Shown here in pieces: positions 9,634-21,089 of a DNA stretch of 64,000 bases. The notes beneath the pieces were generated by a model that was given only the letters and a program-made list of their open reading frames with translations, searched no databases and was not told the origin of the DNA. How positions within the stretch are numbered: the stretch's first letter is position 1; the number at the start of each line of letters is the position of its first letter. The DNA is from Azospirillum tabaci. GTDB taxonomy: Bacteria; Pseudomonadota; Alphaproteobacteria; Azospirillales; Azospirillaceae. Where the stretch lies: the NCBI RefSeq assembly GCF_014596085.1, contig NZ_JACCJY010000008.1, positions 1 to 64,000 of the forward strand, read 5' to 3'. A program made the translations under genes and the position numbers.

Positions 9634-9751
9634 CACCTTTGCACGAGCGTGACCCCCGCGTGACCATTTTCGCGTCGCGCGGGGGTGGCGCCCCCCAACG
9701 GCCGAAGTCGTGGTAGCATGACGCTCCACAGTCGGAAGTCTTTGGAACCCC

Positions 9752-10105
9752 ATGCCGAGCCTGTCCAGCGGCCTCAACGCCCTCATCGCCACGGTCTTGC
9801 GCAGCCACCCGTCGCTGCGGGTGCTGCCGGTGTCCCGCTACACCCGGGATCAGGCCGCCGCCTACGCCGCCGTCAACGGGCGGGCCATCGCCCACGCCGT
9901 CGACGAGCGGGGGCGGCAGTCGCTCCTCGTCGCCCTGGCCGGGCTGGATTACGTCAGCGTCTGCGACCTCGACCACGACCTGACGGTTCCCGCCGAACAG
10001 CCGGTGTCTCTGATCGTACCCGAGCTGCGCGGCGGGCTGCTCGCCCGCTTCAGCCCGCGGACCGCGGGGGACGTGTGCCGGATCGTCGAGGCCGTCTGCC
10101 CCTGA
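9752..10105 (+). CDS. Hypothetical protein
   Basis: 117 residues starting with MPSLSSGLNALIATVLRS. I do not recognise the family. There is no signal peptide, membrane helix or known motif; the sequence looks like a compact soluble domain with alternating hydrophobic segments (LLVALAGLDYVSVCDLDHDL). Overlapping frames exist on both strands. This one is preferred because its composition and start look most protein-like. It is followed within about 40 bases by a GC-rich hairpin. Confidence 0.5.
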   Translation: MPSLSSGLNALIATVLRSHPSLRVLPVSRYTRDQAAAYAAVNGRAIAHAVDERGRQSLLVALAGLDYVSVCDLDHDLTVPAEQPVSLIVPELRGGLLARFSPRTAGDVCRIVEAVCP

Positions 10106-10143
10106 TTCGGAGGCAGCAAGCCCTCGCGGCGGCCCCCACCCAA

Positions 10144-10168
10144 CCCTCCCCCGCTGCGCAGGGGAGGG
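10144..10168. repeat. GC-rich palindromic intergenic unit
   Basis: CCCTCCCC and GGGGAGGG arms flank a short GC-rich loop, between the convergent ends of the hypothetical gene and the CoA-hydrolase gene. No T run follows. It belongs to the same style of CCCTC/GAGGG palindromes seen at 13116-13172, 21090-21232 and 46739-46784. Confidence 0.55.
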
Positions 10169-10178
10169 CATCGGGACC

Positions 10179-11747
10179 TCAGGCCGGCTGCATGCTCCCC
10201 GTCTGCTGGTAGCGCAGGTGCCAGGAGAAGGCCTCCTCCAGCAGATGCGGCGTGTGGCCGCCGCGCTGCAGCGCCCGGCGGTGATAGTCCAGCGCCAACT
10301 CGCGGTAGCTGGGGTGGACGCAGTTGCGGATGATCGTTTCCGCCCGCTCGCGCGGGGCGAGGCCGCGCAGGTCGGCCAGACCGGTCTCGGTCACCAAAAC
10401 GTCCACGTCATGCTCGTTGTGGTCGGTGTGGGTGACCATCGGCACGATGCTGGAAATCCTCCCGTCCTTAGCCAGCGACTTGGTGACGAAGATGGCGAGG
10501 TGGGCGTTGCGCGCGAAGTCGCCGGAGCCGCCGATGCCGTTCATCATCTGCGTGCCGTTGACGTGGGTCGAGTTCACGTTGCCGTAGATGTCGCACTCCA
10601 GCGCCGTGTTGATGCCGATCACGCCCAGCCGCCGGATGACCTCCGGGTGGTTGGAGATTTCCTGCGGCCGCAGCAGCAGCCGACCCTTGTAGCTCCCGAT
10701 CCTCGGCAGGACCTCCGCATACTTCCCGGCGCTGAGCGTGATCGAGGAGCCCGAGGCGAAGGTCAGCTTGCCGGCGTCGAACAGCTCGAAGGTGCTGTCC
10801 TGCAGGACCTCGCTGTACATCGTCAGGTCATGGAACGGGCTGTCGATCATGCCGTGCAGCACGGCGTTGGCGATGGTCCCGATGCCGGCCTGGAGCGGGT
10901 TCAGCGAGCGGCCCAGCCGGCCCTGCCGCACCTCGCGGTCGAGGAACTCGATCAGGTGCCCGGCGATGTCCCGGGTCTCGCCATCCGGCGGCAGGATCGT
11001 GGCGCTGCTGTCCTGCTTGCGGGTCACCACGATGGCCGCGATCTTCGACGGGTCGATGGGGATATAGGGCAGGCCGGCGCGGCTCTCCGCCGTCACCACC
11101 GGGATCGGCTCGCGGAAGGGGCGGCGCGTCGGGATGTAGACGTCGTGCATCCCTTCAAGGTCGAGCGGCTGGGTCAGGTTCAGCTCGACGATGACCTTCT
11201 CCGCCAGGATGGCGAAGGTCGCGGAGTTGCCGATGGAGGTGGTGGGGACGATGCCGCCCGTCTCGGTGATCGCGCAGGCCTCGATCACCGCCACGTCCAC
11301 CGGGCCCATCTGGCGGGAACGCAGAAGTTCCACCGTCTCCGACAGGTGCTGGTCGACGAACATCACCTCGCCGCGGTTGATCGCCTTGCGCAGCACCGGG
11401 TCGGCCTGGAACGGCAGGCGGCGGGCCAGCACCCCGGCCTCCGTCAGAATCCGGTCCACGTCGTTGCCGAGCGAGGCGCCGGTCATCAGCGTGACCTTCA
11501 ACTGTTCCGTCGCGGCGCGTTCGGCCAGCGCCAGCGGCACCGCCTTGGCGTCCCCGGCGCGGGTGAAGCCGCTCATGCCGATGGTCATGCCGTCGCGGAT
11601 CAGCAGAGCGGCCTCTTCCGGCGTCACCACCTTTCCCCACAGAGACTTCAGGCGAATACGGTCGCGGTACATGGTCATCCTTTGCACGTTCTCGGGCGTT
11701 TGTTCGGCGGACGATTCATTCGCTTTTTTATCGTTGGGGTCCGTCAT
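10179..11747 (-). CDS. Acetyl-CoA hydrolase/succinyl-CoA:acetate CoA-transferase family protein
   Basis: 522 residues from the ATG at 11747, which has an AAAGGGGG ribosome-binding site. An internal start near 11675 (MYRDRIRLKS) also has an AAGGA upstream and would match the usual family length better. Two CoA-transferase halves are visible. The second has the glycine-rich GIGTIANAVL segment and the MYSEVLQD segment carrying the glutamate that forms the acyl-CoA anhydride in this family. It moves or hydrolyses CoA between acetate and succinate, relevant to acetate overflow and propionate or PHB metabolism. Which activity dominates cannot be decided by reading. Confidence 0.88.
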   Translation of the reverse strand: MTDPNDKKANESSAEQTPENVQRMTMYRDRIRLKSLWGKVVTPEEAALLIRDGMTIGMSGFTRAGDAKAVPLALAERAATEQLKVTLMTGASLGNDVDRILTEAGVLARRLPFQADPVLRKAINRGEVMFVDQHLSETVELLRSRQMGPVDVAVIEACAITETGGIVPTTSIGNSATFAILAEKVIVELNLTQPLDLEGMHDVYIPTRRPFREPIPVVTAESRAGLPYIPIDPSKIAAIVVTRKQDSSATILPPDGETRDIAGHLIEFLDREVRQGRLGRSLNPLQAGIGTIANAVLHGMIDSPFHDLTMYSEVLQDSTFELFDAGKLTFASGSSITLSAGKYAEVLPRIGSYKGRLLLRPQEISNHPEVIRRLGVIGINTALECDIYGNVNSTHVNGTQMMNGIGGSGDFARNAHLAIFVTKSLAKDGRISSIVPMVTHTDHNEHDVDVLVTETGLADLRGLAPRERAETIIRNCVHPSYRELALDYHRRALQRGGHTPHLLEEAFSWHLRYQQTGSMQPA

Positions 11748-11940
11748 AGGCCCCCCTTTCGCAGCGCTGCAATTGCCGGTCGGTCATATCAGGGTGTCCT
11801 AATGGGCATGAATGGCCGCCCTGCGCCGTCGCCGCTCAAACGCCCGGTTGTGCCCCGGCACCGCTCTGGGGCATATGGATGGGTCTTCCGCCGTGACCCT
11901 TGTCCGGCCAACGGAAAAGCCTGCCAGGGAGCCTCCGCCG

Positions 11941-13110
11941 ATGCGTTTCTCGTCCCTCACCGACCGCATCCGCGGCGACCGCGTCGCGGCCTGGGACATC
12001 CACTTCGCCGCCTGGACCGCCAAGGGCCGCGGTGAGGACGTGATCGTGCTGAGCGTCGGCGACCCGGATTACGACACGCCCGCCCCGGTGCGCGACGCCG
12101 CCATCGCCGCCCTTCACGCCGGCGACACCCACTACACCCCCATTCCCGGCCGTCCGGAGCTGCGCGCCGCGCTGGCCCGCGACGTGGCCCGCCGCACCGG
12201 CCTGCCGGTCGAGCCGGAGAACGTCATCGTCTGCGCCGGCGCGCAGAACGGCCTGTTCAACGCCACCCTCTGCCTCGTCGAGGCGGGGGACGAGGTGCTG
12301 GTGCCGGAGCCGATGTACCTGACCTACGAGGCCTGCGTCCGCGCGTCGGGCGCCACGCTGGTGCCGGTGGCACCGGACGCCGCCACGCTGCGGCTGGACC
12401 CGGCGGCGCTGGCCGCAGCGGTCACCCCGCGCACCCGCGCCATCTTCCTGGCGACTCCCGCCAACCCCACCGGCATCGTCATGTCGGCGGAGGAGCTGGA
12501 GGCCGTCGCCGACCTCGCCCGCCGCCACGATCTGTGGGTGGTCGCCGACGAGGTCTATGCCAGCCTGACCTTCGACCGGCCGCACATCGGCATCGCCACC
12601 CTACCCGGCATGGCGGAGCGCACGGTGACCATCAACAGCCTGTCCAAGTCGCACGCCATGACCGGCTGGCGCGCCGGCTGGGTGGTCGCCCCGGCGCCGC
12701 TGGTCGCGCACATGGCAACCCTGGCGCTGTGCATGCTCTATGGCCTGCCGGGCTTCGTGCAGCAGGCGGCGCTGGTCGCCGTCGAGCAGGGCGACGAGGC
12801 GGTGGCGGCGATGCGCGAGGGCTACCGCCGCCGCCGTGACATCGCGCTGGAGGCGCTCGGTTCCGTTCCCGGCCTGCGCTGCCTGAAGCCGGAGGCCGGC
12901 ATGTTCATGCTGGTGGACGTGCGCGGCACCGGCCTGCCGACCATGGAGTTCGCGTGGCGGCTGTTCCGCGAGACCGGCGTGTCGGTCCTCGACGCCGGCG
13001 CCTTCGGCCCGGCGGCGGCGGGCTGCGTCCGCCTGTCCTTCGCGGTCGGCGAGGCGGAGCTTGCGGAGGCCTGCCGCCGCATCGCCGCCTTCGTGACGGG
13101 GCTGGCGTGA
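11941..13110 (+). CDS. Class I/II aminotransferase, resembling arginine:pyruvate transaminase AruH
   Basis: 389 residues from the ATG at 11941, with AGGGAG upstream; 43 extra codons exist upstream in frame but lack support. It is a fold-type I PLP enzyme: the PLP lysine lies in NSLSKSHAMTGWRAGWVV, and the substrate-carboxylate arginine is probably that of GCVRLSFAVG. From memory, the N-terminus (RFSSLTDRIRGDRVAAWDIH) and the LALCMLYGLPGFVQQAA segment closely match Pseudomonas AruH, which deaminates L-arginine to 2-ketoarginine. No aru ketoacid decarboxylase is nearby, so the specificity remains open. Confidence 0.8.
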   Translation: MRFSSLTDRIRGDRVAAWDIHFAAWTAKGRGEDVIVLSVGDPDYDTPAPVRDAAIAALHAGDTHYTPIPGRPELRAALARDVARRTGLPVEPENVIVCAGAQNGLFNATLCLVEAGDEVLVPEPMYLTYEACVRASGATLVPVAPDAATLRLDPAALAAAVTPRTRAIFLATPANPTGIVMSAEELEAVADLARRHDLWVVADEVYASLTFDRPHIGIATLPGMAERTVTINSLSKSHAMTGWRAGWVVAPAPLVAHMATLALCMLYGLPGFVQQAALVAVEQGDEAVAAMREGYRRRRDIALEALGSVPGLRCLKPEAGMFMLVDVRGTGLPTMEFAWRLFRETGVSVLDAGAFGPAAAGCVRLSFAVGEAELAEACRRIAAFVTGLA

Positions 13111-13115
13111 CATAA

Positions 13116-13172
13116 CCCTCTCCCCTCCGCTCACGCGCAAACGAAGTTTGCGCGTGAGCGGAGGGGAGAGGG
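13116..13172. repeat. Perfect 27-bp hairpin after the aminotransferase gene
   Basis: Left arm 13116-13142 and right arm 13146-13172 are perfect complements around a three-base loop (GAA). It begins 5 bases after the stop codon. There is no T run, so it is either a factor-assisted terminator or mRNA 3' stabiliser, or a copy of the dispersed CCCTCTCCCC-type repeat. The outer part of the arms matches the other palindromic units in the window. Confidence 0.75.
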
Positions 13173-13329
13173 GACTTCAAGCGCCCCCTCGACGCTGTTA
13201 CCGAGCGTTACAAATCTAATCCCTTCTGGACATATTCTGCGCGCGACGCCGTGATAGCGTCCCGCCGGGATCAGGGCTGGGTCGCCAGCCTCCCTCCCGA
13301 CGCGACTTTTCGGACGACGCCCGCAGGCG

Positions 13330-14697
13330 ATGAAGGACCCGATGGATTTGGACACGCCCCTCAAACCGCCACCCGCGCCCGGGTCGGACAGTCCCGCCAC
13401 GGCAGCGACGGAGGCCCGCCGGGGCCAGCCCGCTTCCGACGCCGGGCGGACCGAAGCCCGCCGGCGTCGCTCGATCCTGGGCCGGATGCTGGCGTGGCTG
13501 GTGGTGCTGTCGCTGATCGGCGGCGGGGTGTGGTGGTTCGCCTTCCGTCCGGCGCCGGAGATGGCAACTCGCGGCGGCCCGCCCGGCGGATTCCGGCCCG
13601 GCATGCAGACGGCCATGCCGGTGGTGACCGCCACCGTGGAGAAGGGCGACATGCCGATCCGGCTGAACGGGCTGGGCACCGTCTCGTCGCTCGCCACCGT
13701 CACGGTGCGCCCGCAGGTCGGCGGCCAGCTCACCCAGGTCGCCTTCACCGAGGGGCAGACCGTGCAGAAGGGCGATTTCCTCGCGGAGGTGGACCCGCGC
13801 CCCTTTCAGCTCGCCGTCGAGCAGGCCGAGGCCCAGTTGCTGCGCGATCAGGCGCTGCTGAAGAACGCCCGGCTGGACCTGGAGCGCTACCGCCTGCTGG
13901 TCAAGCAGGACTCCATCGCGAAGCAGCAACGCGACACCCAGGAATCGCTGGTCCAGCAGTATGAGGGTACGGTGAAGGCCGATCAGGTGGCGGTGGAGAA
14001 CGCCAAGCTGAACCTGTCCTACACCCGCATCACCGCGCCCGTCTCCGGCCGCGCCGGGCTGCGGCTGGTCGATCCCGGCAACTACGTCACCGCGGGCGAG
14101 GCCGGCGGCATCGTCGTCATCACCCAGGTGCAACCGATCTCCGTCCTGTTCACCCTGCCGGAGGACAACATCCAGGCGATCATGGCGCGGCTGCGCGACG
14201 GAGCGAAGCTGCCGGTCACCGCCTACGACCGGACGCGCGACCGCGTGCTGGCGACCGGCACGCTGACGACGGTGGACAACCAGATCGACGTGACCACCGG
14301 CACGGTCAAGCTGCGCGCGCAGTTCGACAACGCCGACCAGTCGCTGTTCCCCAACCAGTTCGTCAACGTCCAGCTTCTGGTGGACACGCTGGCCGGCGTG
14401 CCGATCGTCCCGGTGGCGGCGGTGCAGCGCGGGGCGCCCGGCACCTACGTCTATGTGGTGAACGGCGAGGACAGCACGGCCTCCGTCCGTCCGGTGACGC
14501 TCGGCGCCAGTGACGGCGCGAAGACCGTCATCACCCAGGGCGTGCGGCCCGGCGAGACGGTGGTGATTCAGGGCGCCGACCGGTTGCGCGAGGGCGCCAA
14601 GGTCGCGGCGACCGACGGCTCGGCCCAGCCGGCGGTTCCGGCACCGTCCAGCGAGGGGCCGCGCCCGCAGCGCCGCCCCCAGCGCAACGCGTCGTAA
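13330..14697 (+). CDS. RND efflux periplasmic adaptor (MdtA-like membrane fusion protein)
   Basis: 455 residues; the ATG at 13342 with AAGGA just upstream is an alternative start. A disordered N-terminus of about 50 residues precedes one anchoring helix (MLAWLVVLSLIGGGVWWFAF). The lipoyl/barrel-sandwich halves (VTVRPQVGGQLTQVAF and LSYTRITAPVSGRAGLRLVD) flank an alpha-hairpin, followed by beta-barrel and membrane-proximal domains. It bridges the two RND permeases encoded directly downstream to the outer-membrane channel. The tail is proline/arginine-rich. Gene order adaptor-permease-permease-channel matches mdtABC-type systems. Confidence 0.92.
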   Translation: MKDPMDLDTPLKPPPAPGSDSPATAATEARRGQPASDAGRTEARRRRSILGRMLAWLVVLSLIGGGVWWFAFRPAPEMATRGGPPGGFRPGMQTAMPVVTATVEKGDMPIRLNGLGTVSSLATVTVRPQVGGQLTQVAFTEGQTVQKGDFLAEVDPRPFQLAVEQAEAQLLRDQALLKNARLDLERYRLLVKQDSIAKQQRDTQESLVQQYEGTVKADQVAVENAKLNLSYTRITAPVSGRAGLRLVDPGNYVTAGEAGGIVVITQVQPISVLFTLPEDNIQAIMARLRDGAKLPVTAYDRTRDRVLATGTLTTVDNQIDVTTGTVKLRAQFDNADQSLFPNQFVNVQLLVDTLAGVPIVPVAAVQRGAPGTYVYVVNGEDSTASVRPVTLGASDGAKTVITQGVRPGETVVIQGADRLREGAKVAATDGSAQPAVPAPSSEGPRPQRRPQRNAS

Positions 14698-14712
14698 CGC
14701 GCGCCTGCCGCC

Positions 14713-17700
14713 ATGAACATCTCGCACCCCTTCGTCGTCCGCCCGGTCGCCACCTCGCTGCTGATGCTGGCGATCCTGCTGGTGGGGGCGGTGTCCTACC
14801 GTTTCCTGCCGCTGTCGGCGCTGCCGGCGGTGGAATACCCGACGATCCAGGTCCAGACCTTCTTCCCCGGCGCCAGCCCGGAGGTGATGACCTCGTCGGT
14901 CACCGCCCCGCTGGAGCGCCAGCTCGGCCAGATGCCGGGGCTTGTGCAGATGTCCTCGGTCAGCGCCGCCGGGGCGTCGGTCATCACGCTCCAGTTCGGG
15001 CTGGAACTCAGCATCGACATCGCGGAGCAGGAGGTGCAGGCGGCGATCAACGCCGCCGGGAACCTGCTGCCCTCCGACCTGCCCGCCCCGCCGATCTACG
15101 CCAAGGTCAACCCGGCGGACGCGCCGATCCTGACGCTGGCCCTGACGTCCAAGACGCTGCCGCTGACCCAGGTGCAGGACTTGGCGGACAGCCGCTTCGC
15201 GCAGAAGCTGTCGCAGCTTCCCGGCGTCGGTCTGGTCAGCCTCAGCGGCGGGCACCGGCCCGCGGTGCGCATCCGCGCCAACGTCCAGGCGCTGGCCGCT
15301 TATGGGCTGAACATCGACGACCTGCGCAGCACCATCAACACGGCCAACGTCAACTCGCCCAAGGGCACCATCGACGGGCCGACCCGCAACTACACCATCA
15401 ACGCCAACGACCAGCTCCGCCGGGCCGACGAGTACAAGGACCTCGTCGTCGCCTACCGCAGCGGCGCCCCGGTGCGCCTGTCCGACGTGGCCGACGTGGT
15501 GGACAGCGCCGAGAACACCCGGCTGGGCGCCTGGATGAACGACACGCCGGCCATCCTCCTGAACATCCAGCGCCAGCCCGGCGCCAATGTGATCGAGGTG
15601 GTGGACCGGGTGAAGGAGATGCTCCCGAACCTGACCGCCGCCCTGCCCGGCTCGGTCGACGTCGCCGTGCTGACCGACCGCACCGTGACCATCCGCGCCT
15701 CCGTCGAGGACGTGCAGATGGAGATGATGGTCGCCATGGGGCTGGTCGTGCTGGTGATCTTCCTGTTCCTGCGCAACATCCCGGCTACGATCATCCCCAG
15801 CCTGTCGGTGCCGCTGTCGCTGGTCGGCACCTTCGCGGTGATGTATCTGGCGGGCTTCAGCCTGAACAACCTGTCCTTGATGGCGCTGACCGTCGCGACC
15901 GGCTTCGTCGTCGACGACGCCATCGTGATGATCGAGAACATCGCCCGCCATGTGGAGCGCGGCGAGCCGCCGCTCCAGGCCGCGCTGAAGGGGTCGAAGC
16001 AGATCGGCTTCACCATCGTGTCGCTGACCGTCTCGCTGATCGCGGTGCTGATCCCGCTGCTGTTCATGGGCGACGTGGTCGGCCGGCTGTTCCGCGAGTT
16101 CGCCATCACGCTGGCCGTCACCATCCTGATCTCCGCCGTCGTCTCGCTGACGCTGGTGCCGATGCTCTGCGCCAAGCTGCTGCGCCACCGCGAGCCGCGC
16201 GAGATGTCCGCCATCGCGCGGCGCAGCGAGGCGTGGTTCGACGCGGTGATCGCCGGCTACGCCCGCACGCTGCGCTGGGTGCTGGACCGCCAGGGGGCGA
16301 CGCTGCTGGTCGCCGTGGGCACGCTGGCGCTGACGGTGGTGCTCTACACCGCCATCCCCAAGGGCTTCTTCCCGGCGCAGGACACCGGCCTGATCCAGGG
16401 CGTGACGGAGGCCACCCAGTCCGTCTCCTACGCCGCCATGGCGGAGCGGCAGCGGGCGCTGGCGGTGGAGGTGCTGAAGGACCCCGACGTGGTCAGCCTG
16501 TCCTCCTTCATCGGCGTGGACGGCACCAACACCACCATGAACAGCGGGCGCTTCCTCATCAACCTGAAGCCGAAGGAGCAGCGGACGGACCATGTGGCCG
16601 ACATCATCCGCCGCATCCGCCACAACACCGCCGCCGTCCCCGGAATCGAGCTGTTCATGCAGCCGGTGCAGGACCTGACCATCGACGCCACGGTCAGCCG
16701 CACCCAGTACCAGTTCGTGCTTGAGGACGCGAACCCCGAGGAGCTGCGCGTCTGGGCGCCGAGGCTGATCGACCGGCTGGCCGCGGTGCCGGCGATCACC
16801 GACGTCACCAGCAACCTTCAGGAGAAGGGGCTGTCGGCCGCCATCACCATCGACCGCGACACCGCCGCGCGCTACGGCGTCACCACGGCGGCCATCGACA
16901 ACGCGCTGTACGACGCCTTCGGCCAGCGCATCGTCTCCACCATCTTCACCCAGGCCAACCAGTTCCGCGTGATCCTGGAGGCCGACCCGGACCGGATGAC
17001 GGTGGACCAGCTGCTGACCTCCATCCATCTTCCCTCGGCGGGCGGCGGGCAGGTGCCGCTGGCCGCCTTCGCCCGGATGGAGGTGCGCAACGCACCGCTC
17101 CAAATCAACCATTTCGGGCAGTTCCCGGCGGTCACCGTCTCCTTCAACCTCGCGCCGGGGGTGTCGCTGGGCGCGGCGGTCGAGGCCATCGAGGCGGCGG
17201 AGCGGGAGCTTGGCCTGCCGGCCAGCGTGCTGACCCGCTTCCAGGGCGCGGCGCTGGCCTTCCAGGCGTCGCTGGGCAACCAGCTCCTCCTGATCCTGGC
17301 CGCCATCGTCACGATGTACATCGTGCTGGGCGTCCTCTACGAGAGCTACATCCACCCGATCACGATCCTCTCCACCCTGCCCTCGGCGGGCGTGGGGGCG
17401 CTGATCGCGCTGATGCTGGCCGGGCACGACCTCGACATCATCGCCATCATCGGCATCATCCTGCTGATCGGCATCGTGAAGAAGAACGCGATCATGATGA
17501 TCGACTTCGCGCTGGACGCCGAGCGGGAGGAGGGCAAGCCCCCGCGCGAGGCGATCTATCAGGCCTGCCTGCTGCGCTTCCGCCCGATCCTGATGACGAC
17601 CATGGCGGCGCTGCTCGGCGCCCTGCCTCTGATGCTGGGCACCGGCACGGGGTCGGAGCTGCGCCAGCCGATGGGCGTGTCCATCGTCGGCGGGCTGATC

Positions 17701-17814
17701 CTCAGCCAGCTTCTGACCCTCTACACCACGCCGGTGATCTATCTGGCCTTTGACCGGCTGGCCGCGCGCCTGCGCGGGCGTCCCGACGGGCTTAAGGAAA
17801 GGGCCGCGCGATGA
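14713..17814 (+). CDS. RND multidrug efflux permease, MdtB-like
   Basis: 1033 residues, the usual size of an HAE1-type RND pump. It has an N-terminal helix ([20 protein letters not shown]), two large periplasmic domains and twelve membrane helices. The fourth helix carries the adjacent acidic pair used for proton translocation ([18 protein letters not shown]). It works as part of a trimer with the adaptor and the lipoprotein channel. The start lies 15 bases after the adaptor stop, and its own stop overlaps the next permease by 4 bases. This resembles the MdtB/MdtC pair that forms mixed trimers. Confidence 0.92.
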   Translation: MNISHPFVVRPVATSLLMLAILLVGAVSYRFLPLSALPAVEYPTIQVQTFFPGASPEVMTSSVTAPLERQLGQMPGLVQMSSVSAAGASVITLQFGLELSIDIAEQEVQAAINAAGNLLPSDLPAPPIYAKVNPADAPILTLALTSKTLPLTQVQDLADSRFAQKLSQLPGVGLVSLSGGHRPAVRIRANVQALAAYGLNIDDLRSTINTANVNSPKGTIDGPTRNYTINANDQLRRADEYKDLVVAYRSGAPVRLSDVADVVDSAENTRLGAWMNDTPAILLNIQRQPGANVIEVVDRVKEMLPNLTAALPGSVDVAVLTDRTVTIRASVEDVQMEMMVAMGLVVLVIFLFLRNIPATIIPSLSVPLSLVGTFAVMYLAGFSLNNLSLMALTVATGFVVDDAIVMIENIARHVERGEPPLQAALKGSKQIGFTIVSLTVSLIAVLIPLLFMGDVVGRLFREFAITLAVTILISAVVSLTLVPMLCAKLLRHREPREMSAIARRSEAWFDAVIAGYARTLRWVLDRQGATLLVAVGTLALTVVLYTAIPKGFFPAQDTGLIQGVTEATQSVSYAAMAERQRALAVEVLKDPDVVSLSSFIGVDGTNTTMNSGRFLINLKPKEQRTDHVADIIRRIRHNTAAVPGIELFMQPVQDLTIDATVSRTQYQFVLEDANPEELRVWAPRLIDRLAAVPAITDVTSNLQEKGLSAAITIDRDTAARYGVTTAAIDNALYDAFGQRIVSTIFTQANQFRVILEADPDRMTVDQLLTSIHLPSAGGGQVPLAAFARMEVRNAPLQINHFGQFPAVTVSFNLAPGVSLGAAVEAIEAAERELGLPASVLTRFQGAALAFQASLGNQLLLILAAIVTMYIVLGVLYESYIHPITILSTLPSAGVGALIALMLAGHDLDIIAIIGIILLIGIVKKNAIMMIDFALDAEREEGKPPREAIYQACLLRFRPILMTTMAALLGALPLMLGTGTGSELRQPMGVSIVGGLILSQLLTLYTTPVIYLAFDRLAARLRGRPDGLKERAAR

Positions 17815-20800
17815 GCTGGGCCGCCAACCTGTCGGCGCCCTTCATCCGGCGGCCGGTGGCGACGACCCTGCTGACGCTCGGGCTGGCGCTGGCCGGGGCG
17901 CTGGGCTTCCTGGGGCTGCCGGTGTCACCGCTGCCGCAGGTGGATTTCCCGACCATCTCGGTCACCGCCTCGATGCCCGGCGCCAGCCCGGAGACGATGG
18001 CGGCCAGCGTCGCGACACCGCTGGAGCGGCATCTGGCGCAGATCGCCGACGTGACGGAGATGACCTCCTCCAGCTCCGCCGGTTCGACGCGCATCACGCT
18101 GCAGTTCGGGCTGAACCGCGACATCGACGGCGCGGGCCGCGAGGTGCAGGCGGCCATCAACGCCGCCCGTGCCGACCTGCCGTCCAGCCTGAGGAGCAAC
18201 CCGACCTACCGCAAGGTCAACCCCGCCGACGCCCCGATCATGATCCTGACCATGACCTCGGCGACGCTCAGCCAGGGGCAGCTCTACGATTCCGCGGCGA
18301 CCGTGCTCCAGCAGAAACTGTCGCAGGTGGAGGGCGTCGGGCAGGTGACCATCGGCGGCAGCTCGCTGCCCGCCGTGCGGGTGGAGCTGAATCCCCGCGC
18401 CCTGTTCCAGTACGGCATCGGGCTGGAGGACGTGCGCGCCGCCATCGCCTCGGCCAATGCCAACGCCCCCAAGGGCGCCGTCGAGGACGGGGAGCTGCGC
18501 TTCCAGATCTACACCAACGACCAGGCCCGCAAGGCGGAGGAGTACCGGTCGCTGGTCATCGCCTACCGCAACGGGGCGGCGGTCCGCCTGTCGGACGTGG
18601 CCGAGGTGTCGGACAGCGTGGAGGATCTGCGCAACGCCGGGATCACCAACGGCAAGCCGTCGGTCCTGCTGATGCTGAACCGCCAGCCGGCGGCCAACAT
18701 CATCGAGACGGTGGACCGGGTGAAGGCCATGCTGCCGGAGCTTCGCGCCTCCATCCCTGCCGACATCGACCTGTCGATCTCCAGCGACCGCACCACGACC
18801 ATCCGCGCCTCGCTGGCCGAGGTGGAGCACACGCTCATCATCGCCGTCGGGCTGGTGGTGATGGTGGTGTTCCTGTTCCTGCGCGACGCGCGCGCCGCGC
18901 TGATCCCCAGCGTGGTGGTGCCGGTGTCGCTGGTCGCCACCTTTGGCGCCATGTATCTGCTCGGTTACAGCCTGAACAACCTGTCGCTGATGGCGCTGAC
19001 CATCGCCACCGGCTTCGTCGTCGACGACGCCATCGTCGTGCTGGAGAACATCGCCCGCCACATCGAGAACGGCATGTCCCGCACCCAGGCGGCGCTCCGC
19101 GGCGCGCGGGAGGTCGGCTTCACCGTCCTGTCCATGAGCGTGTCGCTGGTCGCCGTCTTCATCCCGATCCTGCTGATGGGCGGCATCGTCGGACGGCTGT
19201 TCCGCGAATTCGCCCTGACCCTGTCCATCGCCATCCTGGTCTCGATGGTCATCAGCCTGACCACCACGCCGATGATGTGCGCGGTCCTGCTGCGGGAGCC
19301 GCGCAAGGCGAAGGAGCCGGGCCGCGCCGTGGCCGCCCTGCGCCGGTTCGGGACGTGGATCGGCGGGGGCACGCTGCGCCTCTACGACCGGACGCTGACG
19401 GCGGCGCTCGACAACAGCCTGCTGACCATGGTGGTCTTCGCGGCTACGGTGGCGCTCAGCGTCCATCTCTTCACGATCATCCCCAAGGGCTTCTTCCCGC
19501 AGCAGGACACGGGCCGGCTGAACGGATTCGTCGTGGCGGACCAGAGCACGTCCTTCACGCTGATGAAGGAGAAGATGGAGCGCTTCGTGGCGCTGGTGCA
19601 GGCCGACCCGGCGGTGGAGACGGTGGTGGGGTACACCGGCGGCAGCCGAACCAACAGCGGCTATATGGCCGTCACGCTGAAGCCGCTGGCGCAGCGCGAC
19701 GTCACGGCCGACGAGGTGATGGCCCGGCTGCGCGGCCAGCTCACCCAGGTGCCCGGCGCCAACCTCTACCTGTCGGTCATGCAGGATTTGCGGGCGGGGG
19801 CGCGGCAGGCCAACGCCAACTACCAGTTCACGCTTCAGGGCGACACTTTGGACGAGCTGCAGACCTGGGCGCCCCGCCTGACCCAGGCGCTTCAGCAGGT
19901 GCCGGAGCTGACGGAGGTGAACTCCGACCAGCAGCAGCGCGGCTTGGCGCTGGAGGTGACGGTGGACCGCGACGCCGCGGCGCGACTGGGCCTGTCCTTC
20001 AACCAGATCAACAACACGCTCTACGACGCCTTCGGCCAGCGCTCCGCCTCGACCATCTTCAACCCGCTGAACCAGTACCGCGTGATCATGGAGGTCGCCC
20101 CCCAGTACCGCGAGGACCCGGAGATGATGAAGGACATCCTCATCAGCAAATCCGGCGGGGCGGTCAGCGGGACGCAGGCGACGAGCGCCATCGCCGGGGC
20201 GGCCACCGCCGACACGGAGGCCGCGCGCAACCAGCGCATCAACCAGATCGCCACCACCGGCCGCACCGCCGCCTCCACCGGATCGGCGCTCAGCACCGGC
20301 GTGGAGACGATGATTCCGCTCTCGGCCATCGCCCGCGTCTCGCTGGAAAACACACCATTGTCGGTAAACCACCAGGGGCCGTTCGTCGCCACCACCATCT
20401 CCTTCAACCTCGCTCCCGGCGTTTCGCTGGGCGAGGGGCTGGCCGTCATCCGCCACACCATGGACAGGATCGGGGTGCCGACCACCATCCAGGGCAGCTT
20501 CCAGGGCACCGCGCGGGTGTTCCAGCAGTCCATCGGCGACCAGCCGGTGCTGATCCTGGCGGCGCTGCTGGCCGTCTACATCGTGCTGGGCGTTCTCTAC
20601 GAGAGCTACATCCACCCGCTGACGATCCTTTCCACCCTGCCCTCCGCCGGGGTGGGGGCGCTGGTCGCGCTGATGGCGCTGAACAAGGAGCTGAGCATCA
20701 TCGCCCTGATCGGCGTGATCCTGCTGATCGGCATCGTCAAGAAGAACGCGATCATGATGATCGACGTGGCGCTGGAAGCGGAGCGGAGCGAGGGGCTGGA

Positions 20801-21071
20801 CCCGCGCACCGCGATCCACCGCGCCTGCCTGCTGCGCTTCCGCCCGATCATGATGACCACGGTCGCCGCGCTGCTGGGCGCCCTGCCGCTGGCGCTCGGC
20901 TCCGGCGACGGGGCGGAGCTGCGCCAGCCGCTGGGCATCGCCATCGTCGGCGGTCTGGTCGTCAGCCAGATGCTGACCCTCTACACGACCCCGGTCACCT
21001 ACCTGTACCTCGACCGCTTCCGGCTGTGGTGCCGGCGGCGGTGGCGGCGCCCCGAGGCCAAACCATGCTGA
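17811..21071 (+). CDS. RND multidrug efflux permease, MdtC-like
   Basis: 1086 residues. It is a second RND pump protein with the same twelve-helix plan and the same proton-relay motif ([18 protein letters not shown]). It is about 50 residues longer than its partner, mostly an Ala/Thr-rich insertion in the second periplasmic domain (around [20 protein letters not shown]). The start overlaps the first permease by ATGA, implying coupled translation in fixed ratio. It probably assembles with the MdtB-like protein, the MFP and the NodT-type channel into one efflux complex. Substrates cannot be inferred. Confidence 0.92.
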   Translation: MSWAANLSAPFIRRPVATTLLTLGLALAGALGFLGLPVSPLPQVDFPTISVTASMPGASPETMAASVATPLERHLAQIADVTEMTSSSSAGSTRITLQFGLNRDIDGAGREVQAAINAARADLPSSLRSNPTYRKVNPADAPIMILTMTSATLSQGQLYDSAATVLQQKLSQVEGVGQVTIGGSSLPAVRVELNPRALFQYGIGLEDVRAAIASANANAPKGAVEDGELRFQIYTNDQARKAEEYRSLVIAYRNGAAVRLSDVAEVSDSVEDLRNAGITNGKPSVLLMLNRQPAANIIETVDRVKAMLPELRASIPADIDLSISSDRTTTIRASLAEVEHTLIIAVGLVVMVVFLFLRDARAALIPSVVVPVSLVATFGAMYLLGYSLNNLSLMALTIATGFVVDDAIVVLENIARHIENGMSRTQAALRGAREVGFTVLSMSVSLVAVFIPILLMGGIVGRLFREFALTLSIAILVSMVISLTTTPMMCAVLLREPRKAKEPGRAVAALRRFGTWIGGGTLRLYDRTLTAALDNSLLTMVVFAATVALSVHLFTIIPKGFFPQQDTGRLNGFVVADQSTSFTLMKEKMERFVALVQADPAVETVVGYTGGSRTNSGYMAVTLKPLAQRDVTADEVMARLRGQLTQVPGANLYLSVMQDLRAGARQANANYQFTLQGDTLDELQTWAPRLTQALQQVPELTEVNSDQQQRGLALEVTVDRDAAARLGLSFNQINNTLYDAFGQRSASTIFNPLNQYRVIMEVAPQYREDPEMMKDILISKSGGAVSGTQATSAIAGAATADTEAARNQRINQIATTGRTAASTGSALSTGVETMIPLSAIARVSLENTPLSVNHQGPFVATTISFNLAPGVSLGEGLAVIRHTMDRIGVPTTIQGSFQGTARVFQQSIGDQPVLILAALLAVYIVLGVLYESYIHPLTILSTLPSAGVGALVALMALNKELSIIALIGVILLIGIVKKNAIMMIDVALEAERSEGLDPRTAIHRACLLRFRPIMMTTVAALLGALPLALGSGDGAELRQPLGIAIVGGLVVSQMLTLYTTPVTYLYLDRFRLWCRRRWRRPEAKPC

Positions 21072-21089
21072 TCGCCGCAACCATCAAGT

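Noticed and set aside
13330..14697. Adaptor gene as a type I secretion HlyD partner for the RTX protein
   Set aside because: It is followed directly by two RND permeases and has RND-adaptor features; no type I ATPase is nearby.
13216..17427. Very long minus-strand open frame of about 1400 codons antisense to the RND genes, and similar long antisense frames elsewhere
   Set aside because: They mirror the codon bias of the real genes on the other strand; their translations are Arg/Gly/His-rich, low-complexity and without any recognisable domain.
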